From assembly GCA_011316305.1 (NCBI GenBank), contig SAUG01000029.1, forward strand, positions 620,001 through 684,000: a DNA stretch of 64,000 nt. The letters run 5' to 3'. The position numbers were made by a program, and so were the translations under genes. This document shows, piece after piece, positions 58,212 to 64,000 of this stretch. Below the pieces are notes generated by a model that saw only the letters and a program-made list of their open reading frames with translations, was not told the DNA's origin and ran no database searches. The DNA is from Rusavskia elegans. Its lineage: Eukaryota > Ascomycota > Lecanoromycetes > Teloschistales > Teloschistaceae. Positions within the stretch are counted from its first letter, which is position 1. Each line of letters begins with the position of its first letter.

Positions 58212-59541
58212 GGAGGAACGATCGAGCGACTACGTCCGGATGGTTTGCATATGGGACGTCAACTCCAACACATTCCAGGACTGCCCCTCGAGCAACTGTG
58301 CTTCGCTTGGTTGTATCGCGGAAAGTCATGTAACACCGGCTAAGGCCTCTCAAGGTTCCTCACAGCTTTACCTTCAAAGCCTATAAATTCGTTCAGCACG
58401 CAGTCAAACCTACCGAGTCTGGCAAGGAATTTCACCTGGGAGCAGCGGACTGCAATTCGTTGCTTCCACCTCGAAATTCACAGCGTCATGAGTTCCCATC
58501 CATCTCTTCGTACCAGCTATCCCGGCGCTCGCCACCAACCTTGCGGAATGTCAAGGCATGGACAGTACTCTTTTCAAAGCCTCTCAACTTGGCCACGTGG
58601 CCGCGAATACTATGTTCGAGGGCAACAATTCAGTCATCTGCCCGCTCTCTGTTTTACCCAACGAATCAGAATACTTTTAACAGCATTTTCATTTGACCTC
58701 CCATATCTGGTGCAAAGTCTGCGACCGGGGTTCGCGCCCAGAGCCCCATCAAGCGCACTGGGAGATCAACGACGTCCACCAAGGACGACATACGAGCAAA
58801 AGAGCTTCAGGCAGTCGTGAAATCTCTATATGAGCTCCTTCCCGGTGTCACATCATCGAATCGCTTCCTAATACAAAGGACACTACACTCATTCTCGGTT
58901 CCGACACTGCGCGGACAGTCCAACATGCCATACAGCATCATAGATCTAATGCAGGACAAAATCATCCATATCTTGAAAGTCAGGTCGCTACAGGATTTGG
59001 CTTACCCGACGTTCGAGAACGCCGAGTTTCAGGATTTAGAGCACTACAGCAGTAGTCTATGAAACGGACGGTTCTGTTGATAAACATCGCCAGTCAAATT
59101 CCACGATTTCGCAACCGGAGAAAGAGGTTCTTTCTCCGAATAGCAGAGAGATGCTAGAGACTTGCCAAAGTACGCCAAGATTTTCAAAGCTGGGTGAGAC
59201 GAATGGGAGCATGTAGGTGGATGATTGTAGCTATGGAGAAGAGTTCTATGGAGAGGATCGGTGAAGGAAAAGTAGGATTCGCCAAGACCACGCTAAGCCT
59301 ATTTAGACATAATCAGGGGCTTCCCGTGATTAGTAATCCAACTCTATTGGTCAATGTATATCTGACCAAATTGTATCTCTATTATGATAACCCCTATACA
59401 GGCTTTTATACCTTTTTAGGATTATTGCGACGTATATAATAAATTTGATTCTGTTAGATAATCTTATATATTATCAGGGGCTTTATTTTCTATATAAATC
59501 GGATCAGTATTAATCGAATTATAGGCGCTAGCGGTACTATA

Positions 59542-59925
59542 TATTACGTCCACGACTTTATAGAAATTTCCTGGAAAGATTGGTTAGATAAACGAGTCTA
59601 ATTATCTATAGCCGTCTATAGCCGCTATAGCCGTCCTTTTTAATAGAACTTTTAATAGACGGCTATCTATCGGTTTTTATAACTACTTTTACTATATATA
59701 TCGTTTATTATTTCTATAGATAGTTTCTTTTATTAATTATTAATATAATTATTAAATATATTCTATTATTCGCTTTTTAATTATTTTATAATAAAGATAT
59801 TTTATAATATTATAACTATATTTCTACGGTTATATAGAATTAATTATAATAATCTATATTAGAATTCCTTTATTATTTAATAGTTTAGACTATATCTACG
59901 GCTATAGTTAGATTTAAACGTAACG
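59542..59925 (+). repeat. Gypsy LTR, left copy (plus orientation)
   Basis: Starts TATTACGTCCACGAC (TG to TA at the first dinucleotide) and ends AAACGTAACG. It aligns end to end with the reverse complement of 62445-62829. It contains short TATAGCCG repeats. Confidence 0.7.
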
Positions 59926-61355
59926 TTTTCTAATATATAGAGATATTATATTTTAACGATTCCGGAAAATAAATAAAAATTAGATTTTTATCTAGCTAAT
60001 ATTATTTAAATAATCTATAAAAGCTTTAATCGATTTAAAAGTAATTTAGAATATTATATTAGAAGAATATATAAAGAGGTTTAACGTCCTTTTAACTAGG
60101 AAAACGGATCGTAAAATACCGTTTATAATAATAGAAAAACGAGCTATTCTACTATTATTATTATTTTATATAATATAAATTTTATATATTTTATAAATCT
60201 ATTAATAATTACTACTATTATATTATATAATATTTATATATAAATTAACCGATTCTAGTAATTCTATAACGAAGTTTTATATAATTTATTAATAAAATAT
60301 ATTCGATATTAATATTAGCTAGAGTTTTTCTACTAGCTTCTAATAACTTTTTTTTACTATTATATATTCTAAATAGTTTTTAATAAATTCTTTAATATAT
60401 TTTTTAAATACTAGTAAATTAGTTTTCTTTTAAATTTTATTTAATATTTTAGTAATTTTTTAATATCCAGCCGTCCTAGAGTTATATATTTATCGAATTA
60501 TTTTATTTATTTTTTTTAAAGCTTCGGCTTTTTTAAAGATATCTTTTATCCTTTTTAAAAAAGGTCTAGATATTTTTTTAATAGTTTTATAATCTGTTTT
60601 TCTATTTAAAGTATTTATAATAATATTATCGGTACTTTTAATATATTTTATTTTAAAATTATAGTAGTTTATTTCTTCTACCTATTTTATTTATTATTAA
60701 TTAAATTCTTTATTAACTAATAAAGGCAAAAGGTTTTTATAGTTAATATATACTACTACTTTTTAATTTATTCTATTTATATATATTTTCTAATATATAA
60801 AATTTATAATAATTACTAGTATTTTTTTATCTATTATTATATAGTTAATTTTTACTAGTATTAACTTCCTAGAATAGTATCTAAATAGTTTTCTTTTCTA
60901 GGAAATATACGACCTTATTACTCGATTTAAAACGTCTATATAGAAGATAATCTATTCGTTAGAATCGAAAATTACTAAAGTTTTTTCGGACGCGAAACTT
61001 TATTTAAATCTTTTAAATACTTTATTTTAGATACGTATCTATTAAAAGGGTATATTATACTGGAATAAATCTATAAATAGGACCGTTTTTTTTATATATC
61101 CTCCTATTATATTTTAGTAAAACTCTATAAATTCTAAATAACTTTAAATATTCTTTTTATTTTTCGGTATTAACTATTCGCGTATTATTTATAATTTATT
61201 TACTTTTATAGTAATACTTTCTAGCTTTATAATATATTCAAAAAACGTAACTTTATATTTATAGAATTCTAACTTTTTTTTTTTAATTTTAAAATTATAT
61301 TTTCGGAACTTTTATAATATTTTATAAATATATTATATAAATTTTTTTTTTTTTT

Positions 61356-61760
61356 AGAAAATATTACTACGTTATCTATATATACTATAATAAAAATATT
61401 AAAATAATTATATAATATCCTATTAACTATATATTATAAAATAATAGGTATATTTATTAATCCGAAAAATATAACTAAAGATTTAAATAGTCTATATTTT
61501 ATTCTAAATAGAGTTTTCTATTTATCTCTAATTTTAGTCTATAGTAAATTAAATATATCTTTTAAATTAAATTTTATAAAAAATTTAGCTTTTCCGATTC
61601 TATTTTTTAAATCTATTAAAAGTAGAAATAGATATTTATCTTTTTATATTACTATATTAAATCTTTTAAAATTAATATAAAGTCGAAAATTACTATTTTT
61701 TTTAGAAATAAATATAACCGATTATTTTATTTTTAATTTAAAATATTATATATATCTTTT
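61356..61760 (-). pseudogene. Ty3/gypsy reverse transcriptase remnant
   Basis: The minus strand reads, with several RIP-type stops, IGYIYF (from ...GYPVLFV), KYLFLLLIDL, RIGKAKFFIKFNLKDIFNLL, then VIFFGLINIPI and NYFNIFIIVYIDNVVIFS. These follow the gypsy order KYPLPLI, LGKAKYFTKLDLRDAYN, VMPFGLTNAPA and FVIVYLDDVLIFS. Tryptophan and glutamine codons have become stops, as RIP predicts. Clearly non-functional. Confidence 0.8.
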
Positions 61761-62444
61761 TTTAAAATTATAGTTAATATATTATTTTAATATTTTTAAC
61801 TAATTATTATTTAATCTATTAATAAATCTAACTTTTAATTTTTCTAAATCTATTATAATAATTTTATAGTCTTTTTAGATATAAATTAGTAAAGATAACT
61901 TTCCTTCCGATTCCTTTAATATATTCTAGAATTTTTTAAAAAATTATAGAATTTTATCTATAGTAGCTAATTCCTTTTTAGTTTACTATTTTTAAATAAA
62001 AATATTATATACTTTCTATATTTCGGCTAGCTTTTTAGATATATTAAAAAGATAGTTTCTAATTTTTATTTATATTATTTTCTAAACGATTTCTAGATTC
62101 TATAGTATAAACTATAGAATATTTAAATATATATCCTTTTATGTTTTTATAATATTAAAAATAATTTTTTCTTTATATCTATTATTTTATATCTATAGAG
62201 GTTCAGTCTAATATTTAATTTTAATAAACTTTATTTTATTAATAGTTTCTATAAAATAAAGTTCTATTTTTCTAGTTAAAAAGACGTTAAATCTTTTTAT
62301 ATATTTTTCTAATATAATATTCCGAGTAATTTTTAAATCGACTAAAGCCTTTATAGGTTATTCTAGTAATATTAATTAAATAAAAATTTGATTTTATTTT
62401 TTTTTCGGAATTATTAAAATATAATATCTTTATATATTTAAAGG

Positions 62445-62829
62445 CGTTACGTTTAAATCTAGCTATAGCTATAGATATAGTCTAAACTACTAAATAGTAA
62501 AGGAATCCTAGTATAGATTATTATAATTAATTCTATATAGCTATAGAAATATAGTTACGATATTATAAAGTATCTTTATAATAAAATAATTAAAAAGAGA
62601 ATAGTAGAGATATATTTAATAATTATATTAATAACTAACGAAAGAAACTATTTACAGAAATAATAAGTAATATATATAGTAAAAGTAGCTATAAAAGCCG
62701 ACAGATAGCCGTCTACTAAAAGTTCTATTAAAAGGGGCGGCTATAGCGGCTATAGGCGGCTATAGATAATTCGGTTCGTTGACCTGACTAATTTTTATAG
62801 GAAATTTCTATGAAATCGTAGACGTAACA
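62445..62829 (-). repeat. Gypsy LTR, right copy (minus orientation)
   Basis: On the minus strand it runs from TGTTACGTC (62829) to GTAACG (62445). The leader beyond it also matches the left copy inverted. Confidence 0.72.
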
Positions 62830-63545
62830 GTTTTCTTTTTATTTAAACTATATTAATTTTTTTTAGAAAAATAGAACTAAATTTTATCGAATATAATATC
62901 GCGGGTTATATTTACTTTTTACTAGCTAGAAATCTAGATACTATAAATATTAATACTTTCGTATTCTATTAGAAAACTAGTATAAATTTTTAGAAAGAGT
63001 TTATCTTTACGAGAAATATATTTATTTAATATATAAACTTTATAGCTATATATATATAAATAGTTTAAATAAAGACGATTATTTATAACAATTTTATAAA
63101 CGGTTTTCTATCCGAATTTCTTTTTAAAGGTACGATTTATTATTATAGCGGCGGTTTTGATAATCTAAGAAAATAGATATTCCGATAGATCTAAAATAAT
63201 AGTTAATATTTTTATTTTAATAATAAAGATATAACCTAGACGTTCCGAATATCTATTTTATTTCAAAGTCGCCGGTATTAAAGCTTTTTAAATAATATCT
63301 AACTTTATTAAAAGATCTTTAAATTCTTTATTTAAAAATATTTTTTCTCTATCCGATTTAAAAAAGATAACTTTATATTTATAGCGCGTTTTAATAAATT
63401 TAAATATATTTTTAATATAGTAAACCGTTTCGTCTTTAGTACGATATATAAATACTATATAAAAGTCCGTTTTAGTATATACGATATATATAATTTATTT
63501 ATATTTATTAAAACTAATTATTAGAGAAATAAAATCGTAGGTAAT
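62830..63545 (-). pseudogene. Ty1/copia integrase remnant, RIP-degraded
   Basis: The minus strand from about 63540 reads YDFISLIISFNKYK, then YIVYTKTDFYIVFIYRTKDE, TVYYIKNIFKFIKTRYKYKV and FFKSDREKIFLNKEFKDLL, with stops at RIP-type positions. These follow the copia integrase core (DFIGP, KTGF, IKTRYGYKV, SDGE). Further down it reads SYKVYILNKYISRKDKLFLK and NITRDIIFDKI, matching the integrase C-terminal region (GYKAY, TRDVxFDE). The relic stops exactly where the gypsy LTR begins (62829), suggesting the gypsy element inserted into a copia element. Confidence 0.75.
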
Positions 63546-64000
63546 ATAATAAAAAGGCTTATCTAAATTTTCTAATTTACAATACGAGTAAGAAATTTAT
63601 TAATAAATTTTAGATTTAGTATAGATTTTATATTTATTTATTACAGGCGCTTTAATATTATCTATAACTTTTATTTCTTTAACTATTTATAATAGATATT
63701 ATATAGATTTATTAGCAGCGTAAATAGGTAGATAATATTATTAATATATTATATTGGATCTGATTATTAAAGTAGTAAATATTACTAGTACGATATTTCT
63801 ATAATTATCTATATTATTTTTAAATAGATAATAACCTTTAATTCTTTTATATATATACGATTAATCATTCGGATTTTGATTTTAATCTTTTACGATTCTA
63901 ACGCTAGAGGCGCTAAATCGATCAGATTACGTAATTATTTGGTATTCAAGTATTTTACCGAAAACTCGAATTAAAGACTCCCGAAGGAGCTAGATCTGGA
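63546..64000. mobile_element. AT-rich RIP-degraded transposon DNA to the window edge
   Basis: Probably the continuation of the copia relic on the minus strand. GC content rises slightly after about 63890. No motif secure enough to name was found. Confidence 0.45.

Larger units (their letters stand above)
57774..59440. other. Decayed accessory DNA with tandem repeats, no intact gene
   Basis: Open fragments in all plus-strand frames shift repeatedly (for example VHSFGTMAIEKPSCLLTRKD near 57990; VKSLYELLPGVTSSNRFLIQ near 58820). They do not join into a protein I recognise. The region probably holds a broken gene or genes. It ends where base composition drops sharply in GC. Confidence 0.4.
59542..62829. 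mobile_element. RIP-degraded Ty3/gypsy retrotransposon block, LTRs in inverted orientation
   Basis: Extremely AT-rich DNA with no intact ORF. About 580 bp at each end (59542-60120 and 62250-62829) are inverted copies of each other. Each contains an LTR of about 385 bp plus adjoining leader. The right copy begins TGTTACGTCTACGATTTC on the minus strand and ends CGTAACG, as expected for gypsy LTRs. Between them the minus strand holds a recognisable reverse transcriptase. Direct LTRs are expected for one element, so this is either two opposed elements that lost intervening DNA or an internal inversion. Confidence 0.75.

Overview
This window is nuclear DNA from a filamentous ascomycete (Pezizomycotina). 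The evidence is short GT-AG introns of about 45-150 nt in most genes, CTAAC/CTGAC-like branch sites, fungal-only families (Zn2Cys6 regulator, WSC-domain protein, PTH11-type membrane protein, HeLo-like/NB-ARC/TPR receptor), and AT-rich transposon relics with a CpA-to-TpA decay pattern typical of repeat-induced point mutation (RIP). I cannot place it below subphylum. Gene models were made by reading exons and splice sites by eye; for most multi-exon genes the exon lengths sum to a multiple of three, which is stated where checked.

Layout. 1-8 kb: 3' end of mitochondrial ATP synthase alpha, a Zn2Cys6 transcription factor, and an NTF2-like protein with repeated acidic/aromatic motifs. 8-14.8 kb: accessory stretch with a frameshifted WSC-domain gene, a 509-bp Tc1/mariner-type MITE with TA target duplication, a small membrane protein, a broken gene of an uncharacterised family, and a secreted protein. 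15.5-23.5 kb: remnant of a specialised-metabolite cluster: a class I O-methyltransferase, a second SAM methyltransferase of the type found in fungal meroterpenoid clusters, a decayed PTH11-like membrane protein gene, and two related P450s, one intact and one a truncated pseudogene. No backbone synthase is in the window. 24-31 kb: F-box-like protein, a divergent adenylosuccinate lyase, and a six-intron short-chain dehydrogenase.

31-47.6 kb is conserved housekeeping DNA, dense and often divergently arranged: SPT2, ribosomal P2, cystathionine gamma-lyase, a secreted protein, a NUFIP1/CCCH RNA-binding protein, RPC25, histidine methyltransferase HPM1, a Kre9/Knh1-like GPI protein, PTA1/symplekin and COA3. 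47.6-59.4 kb is accessory again: a coiled-coil gene split by a fragment of nucleoporin Nup170, a CYP52-like P450, a divergently transcribed NLR-like receptor, a small two-exon gene and decayed DNA with tandem repeats. From about 59.4 kb to the end the sequence becomes extremely AT-rich and holds a RIP-ruined Ty3/gypsy element (LTRs in inverted orientation, recognisable reverse transcriptase) that abuts a RIP-ruined Ty1/copia integrase, which looks like a nested insertion.

No rRNA, tRNA, CRISPR array or origin was recognised. The most unusual items are the Nup170 fragment inside another gene, the MITE whose two arms record strand-biased RIP-like decay, the inverted-LTR/nested retroelement block, the homopolymer-length frameshifts confined to accessory genes, and the NLR/P450 divergent pair.
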